A stretch of DNA of 49,867 nt from SICV01 sp038045265 (GCA_038045265.1 JBBSYL010000024.1:1-49867), one strand, 5' to 3'. Shown: positions 9,701 through 16,601, counted from the first letter of the stretch. Translations and numbers: made by a program. Notes: generated by a model from the letters alone, not told the origin.

Positions 9701-9791
9701 CAGTGCTTGCTGAAGATGATAATGCATCCACAAAAACTACTCCAGAAAAAAGAAGAAATGCAAAAGCTAAAAATAATATTGCTCTTTTCAT
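3792..9791 (-). CDS. Very large secreted/surface protein (1999 aa)
   Basis: The signal peptide is residues 1-23 (KR, LFLAFAFLLFSGVVFV, then DA). No strong C-terminal anchor is visible. The regions I can see are as follows. A Cys-containing N-terminal module surrounds CEARQDIILQIAPNGC (about residue 71). A helical, TPR-like stretch lies at about 415-525 (EYRKLDEAG, AIESYRKVAEDFP, LLKRYIELYPNS). A Cys-dense block at about 1193-1225 is followed by hydrophobic segments to about 1270. Many more paired cysteines lie to about 1560, suggesting disulfides. Its ATG overlaps the stop of the 617-aa pilin-like gene (ATGA), so the two are translationally coupled and probably assemble together at the surface. 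The family is unnamed to me; comparable giants are typical of DPANN genomes. No enzymatic motif is seen. Confidence 0.85.
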   Translation of the reverse strand: MKRAILFLAFAFLLFSGVVFVDALSSSASTASYVTRQTAAPSFQVYYSDSAGTGLGSRLQTYWPVLDDPEQCEARQDIILQIAPNGCTPSVVRSDLLAEQNVPVFCQIDALKINPLLDIKDIENIRFVTSNKSKEIVGTGFHPAKAALRTRDQLLGDPILNNVGYVVVVLRRNEIEKNLPDSVKVSMQAEIRYDSGNPLGIGKTNFLLREQGDSEWNLEKNQQSFWNGRFSIRLDDVDPVTRTAKVSIYSGDRKISSTSVVLGQESGNIYVPGSYCQGALQVRFDGFEDAQASAVLEVVTGNGTDRIEVVKGSRFLNDRCRVDRIVPNELTQEGGSVSVSCPGQKFALTLEQDVLSGLDVKKNFVEGRAEYSVSFSKDESYVLWKGPKDKDEFKATGSGAEKRSSSYRERVKRALQEYRKLDEAGQVGTGKLLADKEHGADADKYFTEAIESYRKVAEDFPREKRNEVEKTFGEQSLERAIDLARGFGKSKTQGELLKRYIELYPNSELTESYRRELNSLGLIDYSQASAVVDVRGKISGIRVVAVKNPKEEAKALFAWGNRNVELGVNKEFSITEINGEKTSKGKDLYFEVKKVTKDEATISTNCEDNTRERSRTLGSVSMKIGDSVTLCGSPLVLKDTESHEYARISLIPRAHNTKTSTNLTVQIGIEKRAIQLTPDETRDKIGNLNESIDKWESISKNLGKVNQGLQAACFATATTLTFKSFFTGLSGKSLARQDVMKDTWRPICKEEIATGKYGGSYDACFLEHASAIERDVNARKEVIDSVNNKLSTINKDRKQDSGFLETASVDSTGAAEDLAKEIRGNSKYANKVVKLDNGKEVKVSELLASENIKSRAVSYTQVRDIYTNLLAEESTSKFSSEYNSKGTINKALKESAQRIENNLEYRRDIINAENYAKIGAPAVMNDVQSKTRVANIAPVNNVQSSAIKDRFDSSKNFMLYRANQGKTVKGKDGSTEFKTGLYALELEKIEGGNYRVTKVLQVDDKLDYQAGGAIYKDGDVELSRFASAYNLGGAIKADKDVSYANRIKNPEVRYYETEPYKGMPAVVPVDVQNGWYAGTKQILPAFGGIGAFDASGRVTSFWLCNVGQNGLIDFEESSYGDDTCQQINLNTGQPYDVFPGLNNKAFVQRLVTKAENALREAARQYENGRNSASIEGVGLNKGRPFVGVPETSCQDFMSARECHLMFNVCDPVICPSSRCDFGGKYPVADVIQTGIIGSTLLCLPNIQEKILVPVCLSGIKAGIDGYVSVLEAHRQCLQESLDTGRLTGICDQIHSVYSCEFFWRQLAPLSKIAIPRALEWSQGQGTRGGAEYLTVQSAWQNTKQSIDYFTNSYGVNTFKAFRARSIEEAGGEFCKAFISAKLPTSFESLTQPPNPPQFHGYFSSTRFTDATIPATAQYKVFYHVFAGQDSGVSYRIFLKNPPETSYYAANPILVVESGFLSKGQTLSKTRDFTAPEGYKEMCIDINGETECGFKQVSTSFAVNYVRDEFVKNEMLENKIKTEKECVSGGVNVAALLNPNLQQAADEALNPDLYRRGIIRICSTENPASSTNPERFVEVGVCGNERVKCWLDKNSVDNAITDNNKGIRNETLSELSKIQGNNLASRGIILNEDDANAKLRDLEGKVRGIEESNLLNAQGSNTALRTIEDINTVKDKLFYNHHKAWASWLEARIKGAVAKAVLGNAEIFERVNSGGIISIVADKKEIFFKYDKGWMYSFEKEQGYYETNFLFKEDSAELQEIAEQLDKAGAEEGINYLSRFKAGESNYEATSVNVQGTTTTGLSVADLTDEQFVFALFKFYQEREPPTVEYFNEGISTLRSSDFNGDRERFRKTFCISTTPSKQSCDKILFDNWLKTQTASQLNFQATGTVARTFSLALSEAYNTNERIDILNKGAKTGYVLSGGQVFFESKSSPVGVVKKGESIELLSYFREETTGKELYDYLNGASIINSKTSSGGNIIKDLGSNSDPTTGEANEAFLD

Positions 9792-11641
9792 GCTATATCC
9801 ACTCCTTTCGTTTCAAATAATAAATAATTTGTCTGCATATCATCTAATGTCCTTGGAACTTTTAGTCCAGTAACACTTAATTCTAGCTTTCCGCTTTCAA
9901 GCTGAGACCTCGACAAGAAAGTCTGACTTATTCCTCCCCCAATCAATGCACTTTCAATCTTAGTTTCAGGCACTTCAATATTAAAGCATTTTTCATCAGT
10001 TCCTCCAAATACTCCCAATATTCCGCTCTTACTAACTTCTACGCATTCTGTCTTAGTCGAAGCAGGAATAGTCACACTGGAATTTCCATAAACACTCACC
10101 CTCACTTCATAGCTTCCCTCACTTAATTTTATACTACCCTTTGTAGATAACTCTGTGCTTGCTGTTCTAGCTCCATCAAATGAAATAACGGCCATTCCAG
10201 AATAGGGTTTGCCATCAACTTCTAACTCTAATTCAATATCATATAATCTATCTAATATTACTTCTCTTCTTTTTTCAGTATTTGTAGATAATATCTCCCT
10301 ATAATCTGCATATCCTTCTGCTCTAACCACTATTTCTCCATTAAAGCAACTAGGTGCACTACCTGAATAAACTCCTCCTTCTGCTCTTCCGAGATTGCAC
10401 AATTGATCAAAGCAAGCATAATCTATCTCAGCTTCAACATTACTCAATTCATTATTGAACACACTGATTTCTATTTCTTCAGTCAATGCACTACATATAT
10501 CTACTTCCTCCTCTACAAAATCAACTTCAGAATATATCCCTTTTCTTGGTAAGTTGTTATCTATTATGACAACTACTGGAAACTGGAAAAACTCTTCTCC
10601 CTCAAAAATTTGTACCATCACAGGAAAATTAACATCATAAACAAAATGATAAGGCACATAGCAAAATCCAAGAATTCCTAATCCTTCCTGATTTCCAACA
10701 GGCTGTGCAACCATTAATTCTTGTCCTGCTCCAGCAATTTCTACTTTATGTGGCCAGTTTCTAGAATAAAGGAATCTTACATTTCCTCCAGTAGACTGAT
10801 CAACAATAAAATATTTACTATCTTGGTTTTCCTGTTCTGTACTCGTATCTCCTTTAACTCTTATCGCACCAACATTATTTTCCAATCCCCCTTCCAACTT
10901 ATCCACCACTTCTTTTGTTTTCCATATCTCTGGATTGCACTGTATTAAATTTCCAGTTACGGGAGCATATGTATTCAATACGTCAAGACTATAATTCTCT
11001 AAAAACAATGTCTCTTGTTCTGTTGTATAAATTCTTCTTGCATCCAAAAACATCTTTCCCATTTTAGTCTCTATCTCTATCTTCCTATTAGTAATTTTCA
11101 TGCTACTTTCTCCATCAGATATTAAAATTTCTGCCTTAGAATCTATACTTAGTCCATTATTATCTAAACTAGCTCTTGTTTCTCCTTGCTCTATTTCTAT
11201 GGTAAATCCCCTATCTCTAAAGCTGTCAAAATCACAATTTTCTATATTCTCTGAAACATATTTTCCTATTTCCTGCTCCAGCTCTGTTTTCGTAGGAACG
11301 TTTTCTCTTACAATTCCATTCCCTTCAACGCTGAACCAATAAGGAACACCAAACCCAAGAAAATCGAGTTGATTCCCAAATGGTGCATACTCGCTTCCCT
11401 CAATATAATCTCCTGCATAAACTCTCCCCCCTTGCACGCCCGCTAAATCAATTGCATCTCTTGCATTTTCCTGCAGACATTGATCATAATAACTTACTAT
11501 TTCGCCAAATCTGCCTGTCTCCCCAGATACATCTAACACATTTTGGGCAATAAAGAAAATAGCTACTCCTGCCACAATAACAATAGCAATTATAATAAAT
11601 ATGCTCGCCTGTCCAATTTTACCTTTTAACATTTTTTTCAC
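9788..11641 (-). CDS. Pilin-like membrane-anchored surface protein (617 aa)
   Basis: The N-terminus KGKIGQASIFIIIAIVIVAG is a class III/type IV pilin-type signal: a basic Gly motif followed by about 20 hydrophobic residues (to about residue 33). The rest is a large extracytoplasmic region rich in beta-strand patterns with scattered cysteines. The GTG at 11641 or the ATG at 11632 can start it; both keep the signal. The upstream 55-aa gene overlaps its start and the downstream 1999-aa gene overlaps its stop, so this is a tight three-gene operon. It is probably processed by an A24 peptidase such as the one at 40020-40859 (inference). Confidence 0.82.
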   Translation of the reverse strand: MKKMLKGKIGQASIFIIIAIVIVAGVAIFFIAQNVLDVSGETGRFGEIVSYYDQCLQENARDAIDLAGVQGGRVYAGDYIEGSEYAPFGNQLDFLGFGVPYWFSVEGNGIVRENVPTKTELEQEIGKYVSENIENCDFDSFRDRGFTIEIEQGETRASLDNNGLSIDSKAEILISDGESSMKITNRKIEIETKMGKMFLDARRIYTTEQETLFLENYSLDVLNTYAPVTGNLIQCNPEIWKTKEVVDKLEGGLENNVGAIRVKGDTSTEQENQDSKYFIVDQSTGGNVRFLYSRNWPHKVEIAGAGQELMVAQPVGNQEGLGILGFCYVPYHFVYDVNFPVMVQIFEGEEFFQFPVVVIIDNNLPRKGIYSEVDFVEEEVDICSALTEEIEISVFNNELSNVEAEIDYACFDQLCNLGRAEGGVYSGSAPSCFNGEIVVRAEGYADYREILSTNTEKRREVILDRLYDIELELEVDGKPYSGMAVISFDGARTASTELSTKGSIKLSEGSYEVRVSVYGNSSVTIPASTKTECVEVSKSGILGVFGGTDEKCFNIEVPETKIESALIGGGISQTFLSRSQLESGKLELSVTGLKVPRTLDDMQTNYLLFETKGVDIA

Positions 11642-11786
11642 CTATTTTCTTTTTTATCAGCTCAATAATCTCCGTATTCAAATCCCTATCGATACCTTCC
11701 TTGAACTTCTCCCAAAGCTTCTCATCTTCGACTAATAACAAATATTTTTTCATCCTTCCTCTTTCTATCTCTTTTCTAACTTCCAT
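11619..11786 (-). CDS. Small charged helical protein, first gene of the surface operon
   Basis: 55 aa (or 44 aa from the internal ATG at 11753). It is highly charged and helix-prone (KLWEKFKEGI, IIELIKKKIGEK). No family was recognised. Its end overlaps the start of the 617-aa gene by about 20 nt. TTTATATA at 11795-11802 is its likely promoter; that spacing suits a short leader before the internal ATG better than the first ATG. A perfect palindrome lies just upstream. Confidence 0.5.
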   Translation of the reverse strand: MEVRKEIERGRMKKYLLLVEDEKLWEKFKEGIDRDLNTEIIELIKKKIGEKNVKR

Positions 11787-11808
11787 TTAATATATAAATC
11801 TTATTATT

Positions 11809-11825
11809 AACTTACTAAGTAAGTT
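11809..11825 (-). promoter_or_regulatory. Palindromic operator candidate of the surface operon
   Basis: AACTTACT-A-AGTAAGTT is a perfect 8+1+8 palindrome lying 7 nt upstream of the TATA-like box (11795-11802), where the BRE or a regulator would sit. tRNA-Val ends 18 nt away. Confidence 0.5.
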
Positions 11826-11842
11826 AATTACTAATAGAAAAA

Positions 11843-11913
11843 TGGTCTTACGCAGAATCGAACTGCGAACTCCTCCACGTCAAAGAGGCATTTTACCACT
11901 AAACTATAAGACC
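11843..11913 (-). tRNA. tRNA-Val (anticodon GAC)
   Basis: The acceptor stem GGTCTTA/TAAGACC is perfect. The anticodon loop TTGACGT sits in the stem CCTCT/GGAGG, and the T arm GCAG-TTCGATT-CTGC is intact. The discriminator is A and CCA is not encoded. No intron. Confidence 0.93.
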
Positions 11914-11990
11914 TACCACAAAAGCAAATCAAAACCTTTTTTAAGGCTTTCCTCAAATAGAAAAGATTAAATAGAGCGCCCACATACTAT

Positions 11991-12398
11991 ATGAGAAGTA
12001 TGACTCAAAAGAAACAATTAGCAAAAGAGGGAGAATTAAGATTTGCTGCAGAATTTATTAGAAAAGGATGGAACATATTTTTACCATTTGGAGAAGACGG
12101 CCCGATAGATTTACTAATAGAAAGAGGGGGAGAATATAAAAGAGTTCAAATAAAGTCAACAGCCTCAAAAGAGGGAGTGATACATTGCCGTCTTAAATCT
12201 TCCAATAATTGGCAAGTAAAAAAATATACTAAAGCACAAATAGATTTATTCGGTATTTATGATAGCACAAATAAAAAAGGATATTTGTTGAAAATAGAGA
12301 ATGTTGAAGAGATGACTGAAATCTATCTTAGAATTAAGGAGACAAAAAATAATCAACAGAAGAGAATAAGAAAAGCTGAAGATTACTTATACTTCTAA
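11991..12398 (+). CDS. PD-(D/E)XK nuclease-family protein
   Basis: 135 aa. The nuclease core reads E-L-R-F-A-AEFIRKGW, then GEDGPIDLLIERGGEYKRVQIKSTAS. That supplies the motif Asp (D40 in GPIDLLI), the E/Q-x-K pair (QIK, residues about 52-54) and the upstream Glu in the helix. It resembles stand-alone archaeal members related to Holliday-junction resolvase-like or intron-endonuclease folds. Substrate is unknown. An ATTAAATA box about 21-30 nt upstream allows the ATG at 11991 or the one at 12000. Confidence 0.75.
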   Translation: MRSMTQKKQLAKEGELRFAAEFIRKGWNIFLPFGEDGPIDLLIERGGEYKRVQIKSTASKEGVIHCRLKSSNNWQVKKYTKAQIDLFGIYDSTNKKGYLLKIENVEEMTEIYLRIKETKNNQQKRIRKAEDYLYF

Positions 12399-12438
12399 AA
12401 CAAAACCTTTTTAATACTAATAAATTCAGTAATGCTAT

Positions 12439-12533
12439 GCCTCTATGGCTCAATGGTAGAGCGATGGTTTTGTATATAATCAATAAATAGTCAAAAAAAC
12501 CATAGGTTGGGGGTTCGATTCCCCCTAGAGGCT
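12439..12533 (+). tRNA. tRNA-Thr (anticodon TGT) with intron
   Basis: The acceptor stem is GCCTCTA/TAGAGGC, the D stem GCTC/GAGC and the T stem GGGGG/CCCCC. The anticodon stem ATGGT/ACCAT closes only if about 23 nt (12475-12497) are removed after position 37. That is the canonical archaeal intron site cut by the bulge-helix-bulge endonuclease. The anticodon at 12471-12473 is TGT. The mature length is 72 nt and the discriminator is T. A TTTTTAATA box lies about 27 nt upstream. Confidence 0.9.
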
Positions 12534-12579
12534 TCAATTCACCAGAGTTGAAGACCCTAAGAATTTGAATAATTCTTAG
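12532..12579 (+). terminator. Tandem hairpins after tRNA-Thr
   Basis: CTTCAA/TTGAAG (12532-12553), then CTAAGAATT/AATTCTTAG (12557-12579, 9 bp, 5-nt loop). They begin at the tRNA 3' end. They may act in termination or 3'-end formation, or be another copy of the tandem-hairpin theme. Confidence 0.4.
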
Positions 12580-12622
12580 AGGCTTGTAAAAAATAATATA
12601 AACCTTGATTCTATCCATATAT

Positions 12623-13228
12623 ATGAAAAGACCCTCTTATTACTATCATTATATATACAAAAGACGAACTATCTTCGTTCTCTGTCTCATTCTTTTAGTA
12701 ATGATTTATTTCTTTCAAGATGCTTCATTCCTGCTTAGATCCATCACTTCAATTGCTTTTCTTGCAGTGTTTACATTCATAGATCATTTTTTTGACATAA
12801 GATTTAGAACAAAACATTATCTATTCATAATTTTAATAGCCATTTTCAGCTTACTTTTAAGCCCGTTATACTTTGTCTATCCGAACTATGATAAGATACA
12901 ACATTTCATTCAGCCAGTCCTTTTAAGCTCAATAATTTTTTATATGGTAAATAAACTCAGCATAAAATTAAAATGGAAGTTGACCTTCACATTTTTCATA
13001 ACTCTTGGCATTTTAGGTATTTTTGAAATAAGTGAATATGCATTAGATAGTCTATTTGATTTAAAACTTCAGGGTGTATTTGTTAGAGACGCCTCAGGCT
13101 TAGAAAAACTTAACATTATTCAGGAGCCTTTAGATGATACAATAACTGACCTTGTTCTAGGCATACTGGGTTCTGCCCTATACTCTATATCTCTCCTCAT
13201 AATTAAAAGAAAAGAAATCAACAAATAA
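12623..13228 (+). CDS. DUF2238/YjdF-like membrane protein
   Basis: 201 aa with about six hydrophobic segments. Conserved polar positions match the DUF2238 pattern: YDKIQHF, then GIFEISEYALDSLF, then DDTITDLVLGILGSALY. The function of the family is unknown. I chose the ATG at 12623 because AATATAAA at 12595-12602 gives leaderless spacing; a TTG at 12605 in frame is less likely. It is convergent with the GINS gene and the two abut. Confidence 0.7.
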   Translation: MKRPSYYYHYIYKRRTIFVLCLILLVMIYFFQDASFLLRSITSIAFLAVFTFIDHFFDIRFRTKHYLFIILIAIFSLLLSPLYFVYPNYDKIQHFIQPVLLSSIIFYMVNKLSIKLKWKLTFTFFITLGILGIFEISEYALDSLFDLKLQGVFVRDASGLEKLNIIQEPLDDTITDLVLGILGSALYSISLLIIKRKEINK

Positions 13229-13783
13229 CTACCTTTCATCGACGAATCTTGCCTTACCACCCTGCACAAGGATTTCAGAAACTTCCAAATCCAGATTAGC
13301 CAACTCACCGGACGAAAAAGGTCCGACAATATTTCCAGACATATCTGCAAACTTTTCAACATCTTGATTAAATATCACCATTGAGTTCTTGCTTCCCTTC
13401 TTCTCCCCTCTAAGCATCCTGGCCAGCGCTTTATCTCCTTCCTCAAAAGTTTTTACAACGGAATCAAACATTTCTTTTTCAAAATCAAGCATATTTTCAT
13501 AATCTCTTTTCATAATTCCCGTCTCTGTAGCAACAAAAACTAAATTGAGTAATTTTTTCTTTCTTCTTAAAATAAGTTCCTTAAAAATAGCAATAGAATT
13601 CTCAAGTTGTTTTTTAGACATTATTACAGAATCTTGAAACAATGAGTCATCCTTGCTTGACTGGTCTCTTTTATCATTCAAATACTCTGCCACTTCAGGA
13701 ATAAAATTCTTAGGTAATAACTGCAAAATTTCACTATATTTCTCTTTTCTTAATATCTCATACAAATCGTTATAACTAAGCAT
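13229..13783 (-). CDS. GINS complex subunit (Gins51/15 type)
   Basis: 184 aa. The GINS complex joins Cdc45/RecJ-like protein and MCM in the replicative helicase. The N-terminal A domain starts NDLYEILRKEKYSE and continues LLPKNFIPEVAEYL. A helical middle follows, and the C-terminal B domain includes GPFSSGELANLDLEVSEILVQGG. A-then-B order is that of the archaeal Gins51/15 subunit. It uses a TAG stop. TTTTTATAAA centred near 13807 gives leaderless transcription, divergent from FtsY. Confidence 0.9.
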   Translation of the reverse strand: MLSYNDLYEILRKEKYSEILQLLPKNFIPEVAEYLNDKRDQSSKDDSLFQDSVIMSKKQLENSIAIFKELILRRKKKLLNLVFVATETGIMKRDYENMLDFEKEMFDSVVKTFEEGDKALARMLRGEKKGSKNSMVIFNQDVEKFADMSGNIVGPFSSGELANLDLEVSEILVQGGKARFVDER

Positions 13784-13888
13784 ACCTATTCACTCCATTC
13801 ACCGTTTATAAAAATAATTATACTCTTCAGGGTGATAACTTAAAGGGCAAAATAGAACTTTTATAAAACCTTCATTCTATTAATAACC

Positions 13889-14989
13889 ATGTTCGACTTC
13901 CTAAAGAAAAAGATACAATCTTGGATAGGCAAAAAGCCTGAAAAAGTAGAGAAAAAGACCGAGAAAAAAGAAAGAAAAGCAGAGAAAAAAGAAAAATCTG
14001 AAAGAACAAAGACAAAATCTGAAAAGAAGACAGAACAAGAAGTAGAAACACTAATAGAAGAAGCAGAAAAACCTCAATTGCCCGAAGCAGAAGAAATAGA
14101 AGAAGCAGAAGGCAACTTTTTCACAAAACTTCTAAAGAAAATAACCACTTCCAAACTATCGCAAGAAGACTTCGAAGAGTCATTTTCAGAGCTTGAAATC
14201 ACATTATTAGAAAACAATGTCGCCTTAGAAGCTGTAGACGCAATCAAAGACTCTCTCTCCTCTCAGCTGGTCAACCAGCAAATAAAAAAAACAGAAGCTC
14301 CTGCACGTATTTTAGAAGCCTTAAAATCCTCTATTCTTTCAATCTTGATAGAACCTCCAAGCCTCTTACAACAAATAAAAGATAAGAAAGATTCTCCATT
14401 TACAATTCTTTTCTTCGGAATAAATGGCACAGGAAAAACCACAAGCATAGCAAAAATTGCGCATTATCTAAAAGAAAATAAAATCTCCTGCGTTTTAGCG
14501 GCGGCAGACACCTTCAGAGCCGCATCTATTGAACAATTGCAAACTCACGCCAATAATATAAAAGTCCCAATAATCTCAAGCAATTATGGTTCAGACCCCG
14601 CATCCGTAGCCTTCGACGCAATCAGTTATGCAAAATCTCATACAATAAAAGTAGTCCTTATAGACACTGCAGGAAGAATGTACACAAAATCTAACCTAAT
14701 GAAAGAAATGGAAAAAATAATCAGAATCAGTAAACCTGATCTAAAGATTTTTGTTGGAGAAAGCATTACAGGCAATGATGTAATAGATCAAGCCCGCACT
14801 TTTACGGAAACAGCAGGGATTGATGGAATAATTCTAAGTAAAGCAGACATAGATAAAAAAGCAGGCACAATCCTCTCAGTCTCCCATATCACAAAAAAAC
14901 CAATTTATTTTCTTGGAACGGGTCAAGAATACAAAGACTTGCTTCCATTCACAAAAAAATCCATTTTGAAGAATCTTGGTTTAGAATAA
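13889..14989 (+). CDS. ftsY: Signal recognition particle receptor FtsY
   Basis: 366 aa. SRP receptor GTPase that docks SRP54-ribosome complexes at the membrane. It has a very charged Lys/Glu N-terminus (1-75), an NG helical N domain (about 75-160), then the P-loop GINGTGKTTSIAKIA, DTFRAASIEQL, DTAGRM, SKAD and the closing GTGQEYKDL. A TTTTATAAAA box centred near 13865 gives leaderless initiation. The stop is 1 nt before a DUF457-like membrane gene. SRP54, its partner GTPase, is at 18644-20011. Confidence 0.96.
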   Translation: MFDFLKKKIQSWIGKKPEKVEKKTEKKERKAEKKEKSERTKTKSEKKTEQEVETLIEEAEKPQLPEAEEIEEAEGNFFTKLLKKITTSKLSQEDFEESFSELEITLLENNVALEAVDAIKDSLSSQLVNQQIKKTEAPARILEALKSSILSILIEPPSLLQQIKDKKDSPFTILFFGINGTGKTTSIAKIAHYLKENKISCVLAAADTFRAASIEQLQTHANNIKVPIISSNYGSDPASVAFDAISYAKSHTIKVVLIDTAGRMYTKSNLMKEMEKIIRISKPDLKIFVGESITGNDVIDQARTFTETAGIDGIILSKADIDKKAGTILSVSHITKKPIYFLGTGQEYKDLLPFTKKSILKNLGLE

Positions 14990-14990
14990 A

Positions 14991-15434
14991 ATGATTTTTC
15001 TCCATCTTATTATAGGATTAATTCTAGGCAAGCTAACCAATCAGCAACTATTATTTGTAATAGCGTCAATTCTTCCGGACATAGACCACATATACATTCT
15101 AATCAAATATAAATTATTCACAAAAAATAAAATAATTGATGCTTTAAAAAATGAGAAGAAATATAAAATAAGATTTAAAACTCCTCTAATACACTCAATT
15201 TTAGGATTGCTAATCTGCACATTAATTTACTATCTAACATTTAATACAAATACTATTTATTTCGCATCTGCATATTTCATTCATCTACTATTAGATTGGC
15301 CAGACATAGACAAAAAGCAATTTCTCTATCCCCTAAAGTATGAATTTTCTGGTTTTCTTCCAATATGGTCAAAAACAGAGAAGATAATCACTGTAATATC
15401 TATTATTATTCTTGTAATCCTATTTTTATATTAA
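14991..15434 (+). CDS. DUF457/YbcI-like membrane protein (predicted metal-dependent hydrolase)
   Basis: 147 aa with about four membrane segments. His/Asp motifs of the family are visible: LPDIDH near residue 32, TPLIHS near 59 and FIHLLLDWPDID near 96-107. Such residues suggest a metal-binding membrane hydrolase; the substrate is unknown. It is probably co-transcribed with ftsY (1-nt gap). The next gene starts 50 nt after its stop. Confidence 0.75.
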   Translation: MIFLHLIIGLILGKLTNQQLLFVIASILPDIDHIYILIKYKLFTKNKIIDALKNEKKYKIRFKTPLIHSILGLLICTLIYYLTFNTNTIYFASAYFIHLLLDWPDIDKKQFLYPLKYEFSGFLPIWSKTEKIITVISIIILVILFLY

Positions 15435-15484
15435 AGATAACCCTACAATACAAAAACATAAAAATACATTATTTTTCTACTCTC

Positions 15485-16279
15485 ATGCTTACACACGAAG
15501 AAATAGAATCTTTAGGTTTTAAAGGCAGACTAGAAGCATTAAGAAAGATAAAACGATGGAAACAATTCTCTCCCGCATTTTACAGGCACGACTTAGAAAT
15601 GCACAGCTTAGAACTATTATACATCTTCAACGAATTAGAGTCCATAATAAAAGAAATCTTTCCAAATCTAGACTTAGAAAAGACCCGCACATTAATTCTA
15701 GTTCATGATGATCCAGAAACCATAAGTCTGGGGGGAGACGTAACTTACGATAGAAAGCTAAACATGACTGAAAAAGAAAAGCATGAACTAGAAATAGAAG
15801 AAGAAAAAGCAATTGAAGAACTGCTAAAAATCTGGCCAGAAACAATAAATGGATATTCATATAAAGAACTTCTTCTGATGGCGAAAGAGAAAAATACAGT
15901 AGAAGCACAACTCTTAAGTTATATAGACAAATTCTCTGCTTTATGTGAATCATTACATGAATTGCATGCAGGGAACATTGGTTTTCACGAAGGTTGGCAA
16001 ACAGAGAGGGATAGACCTCCTGTAGCAGGAAATAACATAGTAAATCTAATACCCAAATATAATTTAATTTCAGAATTTTTAAAAATAAATCATCCAATAA
16101 TAATCCCCTACAAGAGACCAAATGTGAAATCTCTTCTTGAATCAGTAAAACCCCATACAAAAGATTCTATATTTATTCCAACAGGCTTAGCACATTATGA
16201 TTTCTGGAAATTCACAATTTTAAAGCATGGAAAAGAAAAGGCATTAAACTGGTTAACACAACAAAGAGAATTTTTATAA
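15485..16279 (+). CDS. HD-domain phosphohydrolase (HD_3/YfbR-like)
   Basis: 264 aa. Metal ligands of an HD phosphohydrolase are visible: RHDLEMHS (H40/H45 region), then VHDDPE (HD pair at about 78-79) and SYIDKFSALCESLHE with the distal Asp. HD_3 enzymes often dephosphorylate nucleotides; the substrate here is not determinable. I chose the ATG at 15485; upstream extension would run back into the preceding gene. Its stop codon lies inside a 12-bp perfect hairpin. Confidence 0.78.
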   Translation: MLTHEEIESLGFKGRLEALRKIKRWKQFSPAFYRHDLEMHSLELLYIFNELESIIKEIFPNLDLEKTRTLILVHDDPETISLGGDVTYDRKLNMTEKEKHELEIEEEKAIEELLKIWPETINGYSYKELLLMAKEKNTVEAQLLSYIDKFSALCESLHELHAGNIGFHEGWQTERDRPPVAGNNIVNLIPKYNLISEFLKINHPIIIPYKRPNVKSLLESVKPHTKDSIFIPTGLAHYDFWKFTILKHGKEKALNWLTQQREFL

Positions 16280-16289
16280 AATTCTCTTT
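16263..16289 (+). terminator. Hairpin spanning the HD-gene stop codon
   Basis: AAAGAGAATTTT-TAT-AAAATTCTCTTT is a perfect 12-bp palindrome that contains the TAA stop (16277-16279). It is likely a 3'-end or terminator structure. The same arrangement occurs at the UDG stop (28446-28470). Confidence 0.5.
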
Positions 16290-16303
16290 ACTCCCCATCA
16301 TTA

Positions 16304-16420
16304 TGTCAAGGAACTTGACAGAAAACCATACCTTTAAAGGTGTGGTGGTTCCTTGAACATCCTAAAAACGAGTGCTTGTCACAAACCACATCCTTTAGGA
16401 TGTGGTAGCACATCGTTTTT
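16304..16420 (+). repeat. Nested and mutually exclusive hairpins before tRNA-Ala
   Basis: First unit: TGTCAAG/CTTGACA (16304-16320) competes with CAAGGAAC/GTTCCTTG (16307-16314/16348-16355). The latter encloses ACCATACCTT/AAGGTGTGGT (16325-16346). Second unit: the outer AAAAACGA-TGCT/AGCA-TCGTTTTT (16364-16420) encloses ACCACATCC/GGATGTGGT (16385-16406). No gene is seen in 16280-16530. CAAGGAAC...GTTCC is shared with the leader elements at 1680 and, less exactly, at 40922. Confidence 0.7.
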
Positions 16421-16530
16421 CTGATTTCATAACCATAACAGCTCAAATTGCCTTAACAATATCAATATAAGACATCAGATAGCGCTAAACAACCTAAAGA
16501 TATTAAAGTCTTTTATTTTATAAAATCTTA

Positions 16531-16601
16531 GGGTCTATAGTATAATGGCAGTATACGTCGTTCGCTTCGATGAGATTCTGGTTCGATTCCCGATGAGTCC
16601 A
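16531..16601 (+). tRNA. tRNA-Ala (anticodon CGC), unusually weak structure
   Basis: 71 nt. The anticodon loop TTCGCTT sits in the stem CGTCG/CGATG, and the G3-T70 pair typical of tRNA-Ala identity is present. The acceptor helix GGGTCTA/TGAGTCC has one C-A mismatch and three G-T pairs. The T stem has one mismatch, position 37 is T, and the D and anticodon stems compete for one base. A TTTATAAAA promoter lies upstream near 16516-16524. It could be a functional divergent tRNA or a decaying one. Confidence 0.65.
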
